Shown: in pieces, positions 1 through 7,029 of the stretch
Layout of the letters: every line of letters begins with the position of its first letter
Position numbering within the stretch: the stretch's first letter is position 1
NCBI GenBank assembly: GCA_007131465.1
Contig: SLQN01000205.1
Coordinates: 1 to 9,106 of the forward strand
Origin: Paracoccaceae bacterium
GTDB taxonomy: Bacteria > Pseudomonadota > Alphaproteobacteria > Rhodobacterales > Rhodobacteraceae
DNA length: 9,106 nucleotides
Direction: 5' to 3'
Position numbers and translations under genes: made by a program
The notes under the pieces: model-generated
Databases searched by the model: none
What the model was told of the DNA's origin: nothing
Seen by the model: only the letters and a program-made list of their open reading frames with translations

Positions 1-696
1 CAGGTCCAGCACGCCACCAAAGAACCCCTGCACCGCGCCTGCCGCAATCCCGATGATCGAGGTCAGCGCAGTGACGATCAGCGCGAATGTGATAGACAGG
101 CGAAAACCGTAGATGATCCGCGCCAGCACATCGCGCGCGGTGTCATCGGTGCCCAGCAGGTGCCGCTCGTCAGGGGGCGAGGGGGCGGCGCGGCCAATGT
201 CGTTGATGGTGTTGTAGCTATAGGGGATCAGCGGCCAGATCATCCAGCCCGGCTCGATTTCCGCGCCATCGACAATGCCGGTCGCGGCCTGCGCCATCGC
301 GTCCTGCGGGTCGTCGAGGCACAGTTCCGCCCCGCCGGTGCGGATCAGGCATTGCACTTCGGGGTCACGATACACGGCCTCGGTGCGGAAATCACCGCCA
401 AAGGCGGTTTCCGCATAGAAGCGGTGGATCGGGAAATGCAATTCGCCCCGGAAACTGACCACAATGGGCCGGTCATTGGCGATGTATTCGGCAAAGAGCG
501 ACAGGCCATACAGCACACCAAGGATGATCAGCGACCAGAACGCGCGGCGGTTGGCACGAAAGTTGCGCCAGCGACGCCGGTTGAGCGCGGAAATCGTGAT
601 CCCGAAGCGGCGCTTGGGTTCTGGCAGGCCCGCGCCCTTGTCGGTTGCAGGCATGGGGTCGGGGGCCGTGACGAAAGCCTTGGCGTTCTGATCCAT
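1..696 (-). CDS. yejE: Peptide ABC transporter permease YejE, partial (3' end outside window)
   Basis: This is one of the two inner-membrane permeases of the YejABEF peptide importer. The visible part is 232 codons from an ATG at 694-696; no stop is reached before the left edge. The family is normally about 340-380 residues, so roughly 60% is present. The N-terminus is a charged cytoplasmic tail with a basic stretch (RRRWRNFRANRRAFW), followed by a first membrane span (about residues 49-65). A long periplasmic loop follows, typical of YejE and containing NDRPIV, HFPI and FGGDF. The conserved permease core then begins with HLLGTDDTARDVLARIIYG and a hydrophobic segment at the window edge. The EAA loop is not visible. 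A Shine-Dalgarno-like GGGAGA (705-710) lies 8 bases before the ATG, inside the end of yejB. The gene starts 3 bases after the yejB stop, so it is co-transcribed and probably translationally coupled. yejF should follow to the left. Confidence 0.93.
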   Translation of the reverse strand, partial: MDQNAKAFVTAPDPMPATDKGAGLPEPKRRFGITISALNRRRWRNFRANRRAFWSLIILGVLYGLSLFAEYIANDRPIVVSFRGELHFPIHRFYAETAFGGDFRTEAVYRDPEVQCLIRTGGAELCLDDPQDAMAQAATGIVDGAEIEPGWMIWPLIPYSYNTINDIGRAAPSPPDERHLLGTDDTARDVLARIIYGFRLSITFALIVTALTSIIGIAAGAVQGFFGGVLDL

Positions 697-699
697 GGC

Positions 700-1788
700 T
701 CAGGTCTCCCGCGTCTCGAAATCGATACGCGGGTCGATCCAGACATACATCAGGTCCGAGATCAGCCCCACAACCAGTCCGATCATCCCGAACACGAACA
801 ATGTTCCGAACATGACCGGAAAATCGCGCGCCACGGTCGCTTCAAAGGCCAGCCGCCCCAACCCGTCGAGCGAGAAGATCGTCTCGATGATCAGTGAGGA
901 CCCGAAGAACACCCCCACGAAGACTGCCGGAAACCCCGCGATGACGATCAGCATCGCATTGCGGAACACATGACCATAAAGCACCTTGTTGTCCGGCAAC
1001 CCCTTGGCGCGGGCAGTGATGACATATTGCTTGCGGATTTCGTCCAGAAAGCTGTTCTTGGTCAGCAGCGTGAGCGTGGCAAAGGCGGAAATCGTGCTGG
1101 CGATGACGGGCAGGGTGATGTGCCAGAAATAGTCGGCCACCTTGCCCAGAGGCGACAGCGTGTCCCACACTTCCTGCGCCGAGGTCAGGCCCCGCGCCGG
1201 GAAGATCTGCCAGTAGGACCCGCCCGCAAACAGCACCAGCAGCAGGATTGCGAACAGGAAACCGGGGATCGCATAGGCCACGATGATCAGACCGGAGGTG
1301 AACGTGTCAAAGCGCGTCCCATCGCGCACGGCCTTGCGGATGCCCAGCGGGATGGACACCAGATAGGCGATGAGGGTCGACCACAGCCCCAGCGAAATCG
1401 AAACCGGCAGTTTCTCGATCACAAGATCGATGACCGAGATCGACCGGAAGTAGCTGTCGCCGAAATCGAAACGGATATAGTTCCACATCATGTGGAAGAA
1501 CCGTTCCACCGGGGGCTTGTCGAAGCCGAATTCCCGCTCGAGCTGCGCGATGAATTCCGGGGGCAGACCGCGCGCGCCGCGATAGCGTTCGTTCTCCACC
1601 GCGCCGACATTGACATCCGCGCCCGCCCCGTCAAATCCGCCGAACACATTCCCCTGCCCTTCCATATTGGCGATGACCTGTTCGATCGGGCCGCCGGGGA
1701 CGAACTGGACAAGGAAGAAGTTGATCAGCATCACCCCGAACAGGGTCGGGATGATCAGGGCCAAACGGCGCGCGATATAGGATACCAT
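700..1788 (-). CDS. yejB: Peptide ABC transporter permease YejB
   Basis: This 362-residue protein is the second permease of the Yej peptide importer in the inner membrane. It matches my memory of E. coli YejB closely along its length. Shared features are the N-terminal span (about 9-30) ending in FVPGGPIEQ, the periplasmic loop with YRGARGL and FGFDKPP, and [11 protein letters not shown] near 102-112. The run [20 protein letters not shown] (132-151) and the C-terminal DPRIDFE are also shared. Further spans are at about 163-188, 222-243, 278-300 and 325-349. The EAA loop that docks on the ATPase is at about 249-278 ([16 protein letters not shown] then HVFRNA). GAGG at 1795-1798, within the last codons of yejA, lies 6 bases before the ATG and supports this start. 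yejA ends 3 bases upstream and yejE begins 3 bases downstream. The family imports oligopeptides; in E. coli it takes up microcin C. Confidence 0.97.
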   Translation of the reverse strand: MVSYIARRLALIIPTLFGVMLINFFLVQFVPGGPIEQVIANMEGQGNVFGGFDGAGADVNVGAVENERYRGARGLPPEFIAQLEREFGFDKPPVERFFHMMWNYIRFDFGDSYFRSISVIDLVIEKLPVSISLGLWSTLIAYLVSIPLGIRKAVRDGTRFDTFTSGLIIVAYAIPGFLFAILLLVLFAGGSYWQIFPARGLTSAQEVWDTLSPLGKVADYFWHITLPVIASTISAFATLTLLTKNSFLDEIRKQYVITARAKGLPDNKVLYGHVFRNAMLIVIAGFPAVFVGVFFGSSLIIETIFSLDGLGRLAFEATVARDFPVMFGTLFVFGMIGLVVGLISDLMYVWIDPRIDFETRET

Positions 1789-1791
1789 GAC

Positions 1792-3729
1792 TTACCTCAG
1801 CGCGCCCGCAGCCCGCAGTTCTTCAAACCGGTCCTGATCGAACCACCAGAAATCCAGTTCCCCCGTGGAATAGGGCGGCGTTTCCTCGGGGCGGCGGAAC
1901 ATGTCCCAATAGGCCACCCAGACCGTGTCATTGAACCATGCAGGGATCATGAAATGCTCATGGCGCAGCACCCGGTCGAGCGCCATCAGCGCGGCGTCGC
2001 GCGTTTCGGGATCGGGCGCATCCAGCGACAGGTCGATCACGGCATCCACCAGCGGGCTGCGCAGCCCTGCGGGGTTGAACACATCATCCGCCGCTTCCGA
2101 GCCAAACCGCTGGTGCAGCCCGGTGCCGGTATCCATGAAGGCCACATACTGATCGAAGATCATGTCGTAATCACGGTTGCGGCGGCGGTCGGTATGCTGG
2201 GCCGGGTCGATCCGCTGGAAGCGCGCGTCAATGCCAAGTCCTTGCAGGTTCTGGGTGAATGTCTCGATAATCGAATCCATCGTGGCCGACCCAGCGCTGG
2301 ACACCGGGATCTCGATGCTCATGCGCGCGCCATCGGCGTTGCGCAACTGGCCAGAGGCGTCCACGCTCCATCCCGCATCCTCCAGAAGGGCAGCGGCCTG
2401 GCGCATGTTGCGCCGGTCGGTCAGCCGGGCCGCGTCAGAGGTGTGGGGCATGCGTGCGGGCTCTGTCAGCACCTCTTGCGGGACCAGATCGCCCAGCCCC
2501 TGAAGCAGCTCCAGCTCCAGCCCCTCGGGCGGGCCATCGGCCTGAAACCGTGTGCCTTGCGTGAAGGAAACACGCGGCTGGAACAGCCCGTATTGCAAGG
2601 TGTCGTTGGTCCATTCAAAGTTCCAGGCCAGCGTTATCGCCTCGCGCACGCGCTTGTCCTGCAGAAAGTCGCGGCCCAGATTGAACACAAAGCCCGTGGG
2701 TGTAGGCGCGAACCCGGTGGGCAGTTCCTCGCGCATCACATGGCCGCGTGTGATCGCGGGGAAGTCATAGCCTGTTGCCCATTGGCGCGAATTGTTTTCG
2801 GCCCGGAAGGTGTATTCGCCGGTCTTGAACGCCTCGAACGCGGCGGCACCATCGGCAAAATATTCGACGCGGAGTTCATCGAAATTGTGGCGGCCCACAT
2901 TCATGGGCAGGTCATTGCCCCAGTAATCTGGGTTGCGGCGATAGGTGATCCGACGGTTCACATCGAAACTGTCCAGCACATAGGGGGCGGAACCCGGAGA
3001 GATTTCCATGCGCGATTCGTCCAGCCGCGCGCCGGTTTCCTCGTACCACGCTTGCGAGAAGACGGGCGTCGAGCCCACCTGATCGATCAGCGAGCGCCGC
3101 GAAATTCCGTCGGCGAAGGTGAATTTCACGGTGTGGTCGTCCAGGGCTTCGGCATCAATGACCCGCGCGCTGACGGCCTGGGCATAAGAGGGCAGTCCCT
3201 GTTCCAGAAACAGGTTGTGCGAAAACACCACGTCATGCGCGGTCAAAGGCGTGCCATCGGAAAACCGGGCCTCGGGGCGCATGTGGAAGATGACCCATTC
3301 CTTGGTTTCAGGATATTCCAGCGAATGCGCCAGCAACCCGTAACTTTCGCCGTAGACATCCGCCGGGACCAGCCCGCTGCCAAAAGGTTCCGACGTTTCC
3401 AGCAGGCTTTCATAGATCGACGAGGAAAACGCCCCCGCCCGACCGCGCCGGGTAAAGGGGTTCATCGAATCGAACGTGCCCTGCGCAGAAATCGAGATCG
3501 TGCCCCCTTTTGGCGCGTCAGGATTGACATAATTGAGATGCGGAAAATCGGGGGGATAGCTGAGATCGCCATAGAAGGAATAGCCATGGGCCCGGATCAT
3601 CCCCGGCGCGTCCTCGGCGGCGGCAGGCAGCGCCATCGCAATGGCCAGACACAGGCCGAGCGCGCTTGTGGACAGGCGCGCGATTTCCTTGCGGATACGC
3701 GCGCGGGGCATGACATCTGGATGGGCCAC
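1792..3729 (-). CDS. yejA: Periplasmic oligopeptide-binding protein YejA (ABC transporter)
   Basis: This 645-residue substrate-binding protein of the SBP_bac_5 (family 5) type delivers peptides to YejBE. It has a classical signal peptide: a basic n-region (R9 to R18), a hydrophobic core around 22-34 and a probable cleavage after A38 in LPAAA-ED, so the mature protein is periplasmic. There is no lipobox. Yej-type marks include HGYSFYGDLSYPPDFPHLNY just after the signal, NPDAPKGGTISI and FDSMNPF. The family-5 pattern RFSDGTPLTAHDVVFS lies in the middle and SAPYVL follows. The start is a GTG at 3727-3729 with AGGAGG 6-7 bases upstream. An ATG six codons further in (3709-3711) would keep the signal peptide but has no Shine-Dalgarno. 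It is slightly longer than E. coli YejA (about 600). In Agrobacterium an equivalent YejBEF-linked binding protein (YepA) imports murein peptides, so peptidoglycan recycling is a plausible role here; the substrate itself is inferred. Confidence 0.95.
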   Translation of the reverse strand: MAHPDVMPRARIRKEIARLSTSALGLCLAIAMALPAAAEDAPGMIRAHGYSFYGDLSYPPDFPHLNYVNPDAPKGGTISISAQGTFDSMNPFTRRGRAGAFSSSIYESLLETSEPFGSGLVPADVYGESYGLLAHSLEYPETKEWVIFHMRPEARFSDGTPLTAHDVVFSHNLFLEQGLPSYAQAVSARVIDAEALDDHTVKFTFADGISRRSLIDQVGSTPVFSQAWYEETGARLDESRMEISPGSAPYVLDSFDVNRRITYRRNPDYWGNDLPMNVGRHNFDELRVEYFADGAAAFEAFKTGEYTFRAENNSRQWATGYDFPAITRGHVMREELPTGFAPTPTGFVFNLGRDFLQDKRVREAITLAWNFEWTNDTLQYGLFQPRVSFTQGTRFQADGPPEGLELELLQGLGDLVPQEVLTEPARMPHTSDAARLTDRRNMRQAAALLEDAGWSVDASGQLRNADGARMSIEIPVSSAGSATMDSIIETFTQNLQGLGIDARFQRIDPAQHTDRRRNRDYDMIFDQYVAFMDTGTGLHQRFGSEAADDVFNPAGLRSPLVDAVIDLSLDAPDPETRDAALMALDRVLRHEHFMIPAWFNDTVWVAYWDMFRRPEETPPYSTGELDFWWFDQDRFEELRAAGALR

Positions 3730-3735
3730 GGCAAT

Positions 3736-3742
3736 TCCTCCT
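3736..3742 (-). promoter_or_regulatory. Strong Shine-Dalgarno sequence of yejA
   Basis: The minus strand reads AGGAGGA here, a near-perfect match to the anti-Shine-Dalgarno of 16S rRNA. Six bases separate it from the GTG codon at 3727-3729. It decides the start in favour of GTG over the downstream ATG at 3709-3711. Confidence 0.85.
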
Positions 3743-3864
3743 GTTGGTCATGTCTCGCCATGTTCTGGCGGTGCTTTGGCGTTCTTTTATGTCTTTGTGC
3801 GGGTCTGTCGATATCTGCGCAAGGGCTTCACGCAACAGACAAGGTAATTTGATTGTGGTTCAGG
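3743..3864 (-). promoter_or_regulatory. Leader and probable promoter region of the yejABE operon
   Basis: This stretch holds no gene that I can support. It must contain the promoter for yejABE because the upstream gene has its own terminator next to it. I cannot fix a clear -35/-10 pair. The best fragments on the minus strand are TCGACA (one mismatch to TTGACA) and an A-rich CATAAAAG, but their spacing of 14-15 bases is short. A 5-bp inverted repeat (CGCCA, loop GAACA, TGGCG; 3756-3770) lies 13 bases upstream of the Shine-Dalgarno and could form a weak hairpin in the leader RNA. Confidence 0.35.
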
Positions 3865-3900
3865 AAAAGAAAACAGGCCGCGCGGTCCCCCGGCGGCCTG
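3865..3900 (-). terminator. Rho-independent terminator after the cycM-like gene
   Basis: A perfect 8-bp inverted repeat, CAGGCCGC (3874-3881) and GCGGCCTG (3893-3900), encloses an 11-base loop. On the minus strand it is followed at once by TTTTCTTTT (3873 down to 3865). The hairpin begins 27 bases beyond the stop codon of the minus-strand cytochrome gene, in the right orientation to end its transcript. It also separates that gene from the yejABE operon. On the plus strand the hairpin is not followed by a T-tract, so it should work in one direction only. Confidence 0.85.
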
Positions 3901-3927
3901 CTAATCATGCAAGAAATGCGAAATTGC

Positions 3928-4434
3928 TCAGCTTTCGCTCTCGATATAGGCAATCAGATTGGCGCGGTCCTGAACATTGGGCATGCCCCGGTAGCTCATG
4001 GATGTGCCGGGGGTCAGCGCGTTGGGGTTGAGCAGGAATTGCGACAGCACCTCGGGTGTCCACAGATCGCCGGCCTGCGTCAGCGCGCCGGAATAGTTGA
4101 ACCCGTCCACGGCACCGATTTCGCGGTTCACGACACCATGCAGATACGGCCCGACCCCGTTGCGCCCCTCTTCCAACGCGTGGCAGGCGCGGCATTGCGC
4201 CCACAGGCGCGAGCCTGCGCTGGCATCTGCGACCTCGAACGCCTCCTCTAAGGTCAGTTCCGCCACCGCTTCCGCAGGGGCATCGTCTGCGCCCGTGTCG
4301 ATGATAAAGGCCTGCTGGGCGCCCGCATTGCGCGGCACGTAGATGGCGCTCGCGGCCCAGTTGCCCAGAAGAAAGACCAGAAGCGCCCCGCAGAACGCGG
4401 CAGCCGCCTTGGTAAGGACCATAGTGTCAAACAT
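3928..4434 (-). CDS. cycM: Membrane-anchored cytochrome c (CycM / c552-like)
   Basis: This 168-residue protein is a single-haem class I cytochrome c held on the periplasmic face of the inner membrane. The N-terminus MFDTMVLTKAAAAF starts an uncleaved signal-anchor (about residues 10-31). An Ala/Glu/Asp-rich linker (about 32-70) follows, then the haem domain. The haem motif is CRACH (C81, C84, H85), and the likely axial methionine is M146 in PGTSMSYRG. GVGPYLHGVVNR, DGFNYS and the C-terminal DRANLIAYI are typical of the family. Length and layout match what I recall of Paracoccus CycM (about 176 residues), which passes electrons from the bc1 complex to terminal oxidases. The same role is inferred here. 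The ribosome-binding site is weak (GGGAA about 8 bases before the ATG). The gene is monocistronic: a terminator lies downstream and pheA diverges upstream. C15 in the anchor does not form a lipobox. Confidence 0.92.
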   Translation of the reverse strand: MFDTMVLTKAAAAFCGALLVFLLGNWAASAIYVPRNAGAQQAFIIDTGADDAPAEAVAELTLEEAFEVADASAGSRLWAQCRACHALEEGRNGVGPYLHGVVNREIGAVDGFNYSGALTQAGDLWTPEVLSQFLLNPNALTPGTSMSYRGMPNVQDRANLIAYIESES

Positions 4435-4556
4435 ATCGCATTCCCGTAGCCCAGCGAAGTTGAGTCTATCTATCCGCTTCCCCTTGCTGGTTTCAAGCTA
4501 TAGTTAGCGCGACGAAACGCCCATAGGGGTGAAATCCGGACTATGTGAGCGGAAAC
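4435..4556. promoter_or_regulatory. Divergent promoter region between cycM and pheA
   Basis: These 122 bases must drive both the cytochrome gene leftward and pheA rightward. For pheA, TATAGT (4499-4504) is a good -10 candidate, with only a poor -35 (CTTCCC, 4477-4482) at 16 bases. For cycM, TTGAAA on the minus strand (4491-4496) is a good -35, followed about 17 bases later by a weak ATAGAT-like -10. If both are right, the two promoters interleave within about 30 bases, so RNA polymerase could not occupy both at once. No regulator operator, riboswitch or phenylalanine-rich leader peptide is visible. This is read by eye only. Confidence 0.35.
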
Positions 4557-5390
4557 ATGACAGGCAAGATCGCATTCCAGGGGGAGCCCGGCGCCTATTC
4601 GCACGAGGCCTGCCGCCTGAAACACCCCGACCTTGAAGCGGTGCCCTGCCGCACGTTCGAGGATGCCATCGAGATGGTGCGCAGTCACGCGGCTGAACTG
4701 GCCATGCTGCCCATCGAGAATTCGACCTTCGGGCGGGTGGCCGATATCCACCATCTGCTGCCCGACAGCGGCCTGCACATTCTGGACGAAGCCTTCGTGC
4801 GCGTGCATATCAACCTGCTGGCGCTGCCGGGGGTGACGCTGGCGCAGATCACCCATGCAAAAAGCCACACAATGCTTCTGGGCCAGTGCCGCGCCTTTCT
4901 GGGGACGCATGGCATCCACCGCGTCACCGGGGCCGATACGGCTGGGTCCGCGCGCGAAGTGGCTGAAGCGGGCGTGCCGACAATGGCCGCGCTGGCGTCA
5001 GAACTGGCGGGCGAGATCTACGGGCTCGACGTTCTTGCCCGTCATATCGAGGACCACGGCAGCAACACCACGCGGTTTCTTGTCATGGGCCGCGAGGCCA
5101 ATGACCAGCGGCGCGGCGATCATGGCATGATGACCAGCTTCCTGTTTCGCGTGCGCAACATCCCCGCTGCACTTTACAAGGCGATGGGCGGGTTTGCCAC
5201 CAATGGCGTGAACATGGTCAAGCTGGAAAGCTACATGGTGGACGGGTCCTTTACCGCGACCCAGTTCTTTGCCGAGATCGAGGGCCACCCCGATGATCCG
5301 AATGTCGGGCTGGCGCTGGAGGAACTGCGCTACTTCACGTCCTATCTGCGTGTCCTGGGAACTTATCCGGCAGACCCCGCCCGCCGCTAA
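4557..5390 (+). CDS. pheA: Prephenate dehydratase with C-terminal ACT domain
   Basis: This cytoplasmic enzyme converts prephenate to phenylpyruvate, water and CO2 in phenylalanine synthesis. It is the monofunctional form without a chorismate mutase domain. I chose the ATG at 4557, giving 277 residues beginning MTGKIAFQGEPGAYS, because family members begin just before IAFQGEPGAYS. An in-frame GTG at 4545 would add four residues, and neither start has a strong Shine-Dalgarno. In the catalytic part (about 4-178), FQGEPGAYS, PIENST (52-57), SHTMLLGQC (103-111) and the signature NTTRF (170-174) are present. The ACT domain (about 192-250) should bind phenylalanine for feedback inhibition. Its usual GAL and ESRP motifs read PAAL (203-206) and ESYM (224-227). 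The gene diverges from cycM and converges on the GST gene with 9 bases between stop codons; I see no clear terminator. Confidence 0.95.
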   Translation: MTGKIAFQGEPGAYSHEACRLKHPDLEAVPCRTFEDAIEMVRSHAAELAMLPIENSTFGRVADIHHLLPDSGLHILDEAFVRVHINLLALPGVTLAQITHAKSHTMLLGQCRAFLGTHGIHRVTGADTAGSAREVAEAGVPTMAALASELAGEIYGLDVLARHIEDHGSNTTRFLVMGREANDQRRGDHGMMTSFLFRVRNIPAALYKAMGGFATNGVNMVKLESYMVDGSFTATQFFAEIEGHPDDPNVGLALEELRYFTSYLRVLGTYPADPARR

Positions 5391-5399
5391 AGCAGGGCT

Positions 5400-5993
5400 T
5401 CAGCCCATCATCTCCCGCACCTTCGCCAGCGCCGGGCGGGCGATCATGCGGTCCAGATACAGCGCAAGACGGTCTTCGCTGATCGGGAATTTGGCGACCC
5501 GCGCCCAGATGCCGCAATGGGTCAGGATTATGTCGGGCACAGTCATCTGCGCGCCCATCAGGTAGGGGCCGTCGCCCATGCGCTGGACAAGGGTTTTCTG
5601 GCTGTTGGTGAATTCCCAGATCAGCGATGTCTTGATCGCGGACTGGCGCAATTCCTCGGGCAGAACAAAACTGTGGCGCGCGGCCATCCACAGGGCCGCG
5701 TCGAATTCATCCAGCAGGAACTGGGTCAGGCTGTCCTGCCGCGCACGGTCCAGCGTGCCGGCGGGAAAGGTCAGCGCACCGTGCTTGTCGGCCAGATACT
5801 GAATGATCGCGGTGGAATCGGTGATCGGCGTGCCATCCTCGATCAGGACCGGAACCTTGCCCGCCGGGTTGAAGCTGACCACGCCGTCCGAATTCGGCGC
5901 GGCGGGGATGTGCTCATAGCCTTGCCCCAGTTCTTCCAGCATCCACAGCACGCGCGTTGCGCGGCTGTTGGCTTTTCCAATTACTGTATACAT
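5400..5993 (-). CDS. Glutathione S-transferase family protein
   Basis: This 197-residue cytosolic protein has the two-domain GST layout and a typical length for a bacterial GST. The N-terminal thioredoxin-like domain (about 1-75) carries S10 in ANSRATRVLWMLEELG, placed where serine-type GSTs have their glutathione-activating residue. It also has the cis-proline KVPVL (P48) and the TDS motif (D59-S60) that contacts the glutathione gamma-glutamyl group. The helical C-terminal domain (about 85-197) contains the N-capping box TVPD (151-154). These features say GST, but the substrate cannot be read; conjugation, peroxidase or isomerase activity are all possible. The ATG at 5991-5993 has AAAGGG (6000-6005) 6 bases upstream. 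That site sits in the 13-base gap after the holA stop, so the gene is probably the last of the leuS-lptE-holA unit. Confidence 0.9.
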   Translation of the reverse strand: MYTVIGKANSRATRVLWMLEELGQGYEHIPAAPNSDGVVSFNPAGKVPVLIEDGTPITDSTAIIQYLADKHGALTFPAGTLDRARQDSLTQFLLDEFDAALWMAARHSFVLPEELRQSAIKTSLIWEFTNSQKTLVQRMGDGPYLMGAQMTVPDIILTHCGIWARVAKFPISEDRLALYLDRMIARPALAKVREMMG

Positions 5994-6006
5994 GATGTGC
6001 CCTTTC

Positions 6007-7029
6007 TCAGCGCCGGACCAGCATGGCCAGCCGGATCAGCGCGCGTTCCATCACCGCCATGCTGGGCGCGTTGGAAGCCGAGCGCAAGGTCAGATCAGCC
6101 GCGATCAGGTCGGCCAGCGCGCGTTCCAGCCGTGGCAGGCCCCAGGATTGCGCTTGGCGCAGCATCCGGTCACGGCGGGGGCCGAAAATTGGCGGGCGCG
6201 CCTTCTGGATGCCCGCCGATGGCCCGCCCGGATCGCAACTGATGGCATGCAGGCTGCGAAAATGGCGCATCGCCATAATGGCCAGTGTCACGGCGGCCAC
6301 GCCCTGCGCCTGCAACCGGCCCAGCAGCGGGCCGATCTGCGCGCTCTCGCCTTCGGCCACGGCCTGCAACAGATCATCTATGGCCGCTTCATGACTGGCC
6401 GGGGCGCTGGCGGCGACATCATCAGACGTTAGCGGAGTGGGGTCGCCATGCTTGTAAAGGGCCAGCTTCTCCAGCGTCTGGCGAAAATCGCCCGGATCAA
6501 GCACACGCGACAGCGCGGTCAGGTCGCGCAGGGCGTCGGGGCTGATCTGCGCAAGGCCCGCCGCGTGTAGCGAAGCCTCAATCTCCTCGCGCGTGGGCGG
6601 GTCGTCGTAAAGGGCAATCGCTCCAGCCTGCTGCGCGCCCTCGAACAGCTTGCGCAGCTTCGATGTGGCCTTGAGCGCGCCCGCTGTCACGACCAGTTGC
6701 GCATCGCCCGCGCGCCAGTCGCCCAGTGCGGCGGCAACGATATCTGTGGCCGTGTCGGTCGCGTCTTCCAGCAGCACAACACGCGGGCCGGGAAAGAAGC
6801 CCACAGCCTTCACCGCATCGGACACCACAGCCGGGTTGCGGCGCAATTCGGCGGCTGGCAGCCGGTCAAGCCGCATTTCGGCCCCCCCATCTGGCCCGAT
6901 GATTGCGCTGACCAGATCCTGGCGTTTCAGCGCGACGCGCATGGCATCCGGCCCGTAGATCAGAAGGCCTGAAAGTTTCGGATCGGGCTTCGCGATCAGC
7001 CGGGCCAGATCGCGGGCGTTCAGCTTCAT
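6007..7029 (-). CDS. holA: DNA polymerase III delta subunit (clamp loader)
   Basis: This 340-residue protein is the delta subunit of the replicative clamp loader, which opens the beta sliding clamp and loads it on primed DNA. Length fits the family (E. coli 343). The N-terminal AAA+-like domain starts [12 protein letters not shown] and then LLIYGPDAMRV (22-32), where the Walker A lysine is absent, as expected since delta does not hydrolyse ATP. VGFFPGPRVVLLED (76-89) matches the clamp-touching region, with F78-F79 likely the hydrophobic wedge. A lysine-rich ALKATSKLRKLF (118-129) follows, as in other delta proteins. The C-terminal helical domain holds MAMRHFRSLH and ends in ALIRLAMLVRR. Its start overlaps the lptE stop as ATGA (7026-7029), so translation is probably coupled. 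The assignment is supported by the leuS-lptE-holA order, which is common in Gram-negative bacteria. Confidence 0.93.
   Translation of the reverse strand: MKLNARDLARLIAKPDPKLSGLLIYGPDAMRVALKRQDLVSAIIGPDGGAEMRLDRLPAAELRRNPAVVSDAVKAVGFFPGPRVVLLEDATDTATDIVAAALGDWRAGDAQLVVTAGALKATSKLRKLFEGAQQAGAIALYDDPPTREEIEASLHAAGLAQISPDALRDLTALSRVLDPGDFRQTLEKLALYKHGDPTPLTSDDVAASAPASHEAAIDDLLQAVAEGESAQIGPLLGRLQAQGVAAVTLAIMAMRHFRSLHAISCDPGGPSAGIQKARPPIFGPRRDRMLRQAQSWGLPRLERALADLIAADLTLRSASNAPSMAVMERALIRLAMLVRR

Noticed and set aside
160..897. A 245-codon open frame on the plus strand across the start of yejE and the end of yejB
   Set aside because: It is an antisense shadow of two well-supported genes, with no ribosome-binding site or family resemblance.
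970..3852. A 960-codon open frame on the plus strand, opposite yejB and yejA
   Set aside because: Its translation has no recognisable domain and is rich in Arg, His, Gln and Gly, as expected from the complement of GC-rich codons. The minus strand here encodes two clear, full-length proteins with signal peptide and membrane segments. The long stop-free run reflects codon bias.
4375..4401. Possible lipobox around C15 in the cytochrome anchor
   Set aside because: The residues before the cysteine (Ala-Ala-Phe) do not fit the lipobox, which needs a small residue just before Cys, and the hydrophobic segment continues well past it, as in an uncleaved anchor.
4435..4556. Possible phenylalanine attenuator or leader peptide before pheA
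   Set aside because: The spacer has no run of Phe codons, no competing hairpins and no T-tract, so a classical attenuator is not supported.
5395..5406. Small hairpin between pheA and the GST gene as a bidirectional terminator
   Set aside because: The stem is only 4 bp and neither side has a T-tract.
5517..6242. A 241-codon open frame on the plus strand opposite the GST gene and holA
   Set aside because: Composition is that of an antisense shadow, and it crosses two genes that have clear motifs and start signals on the other strand.
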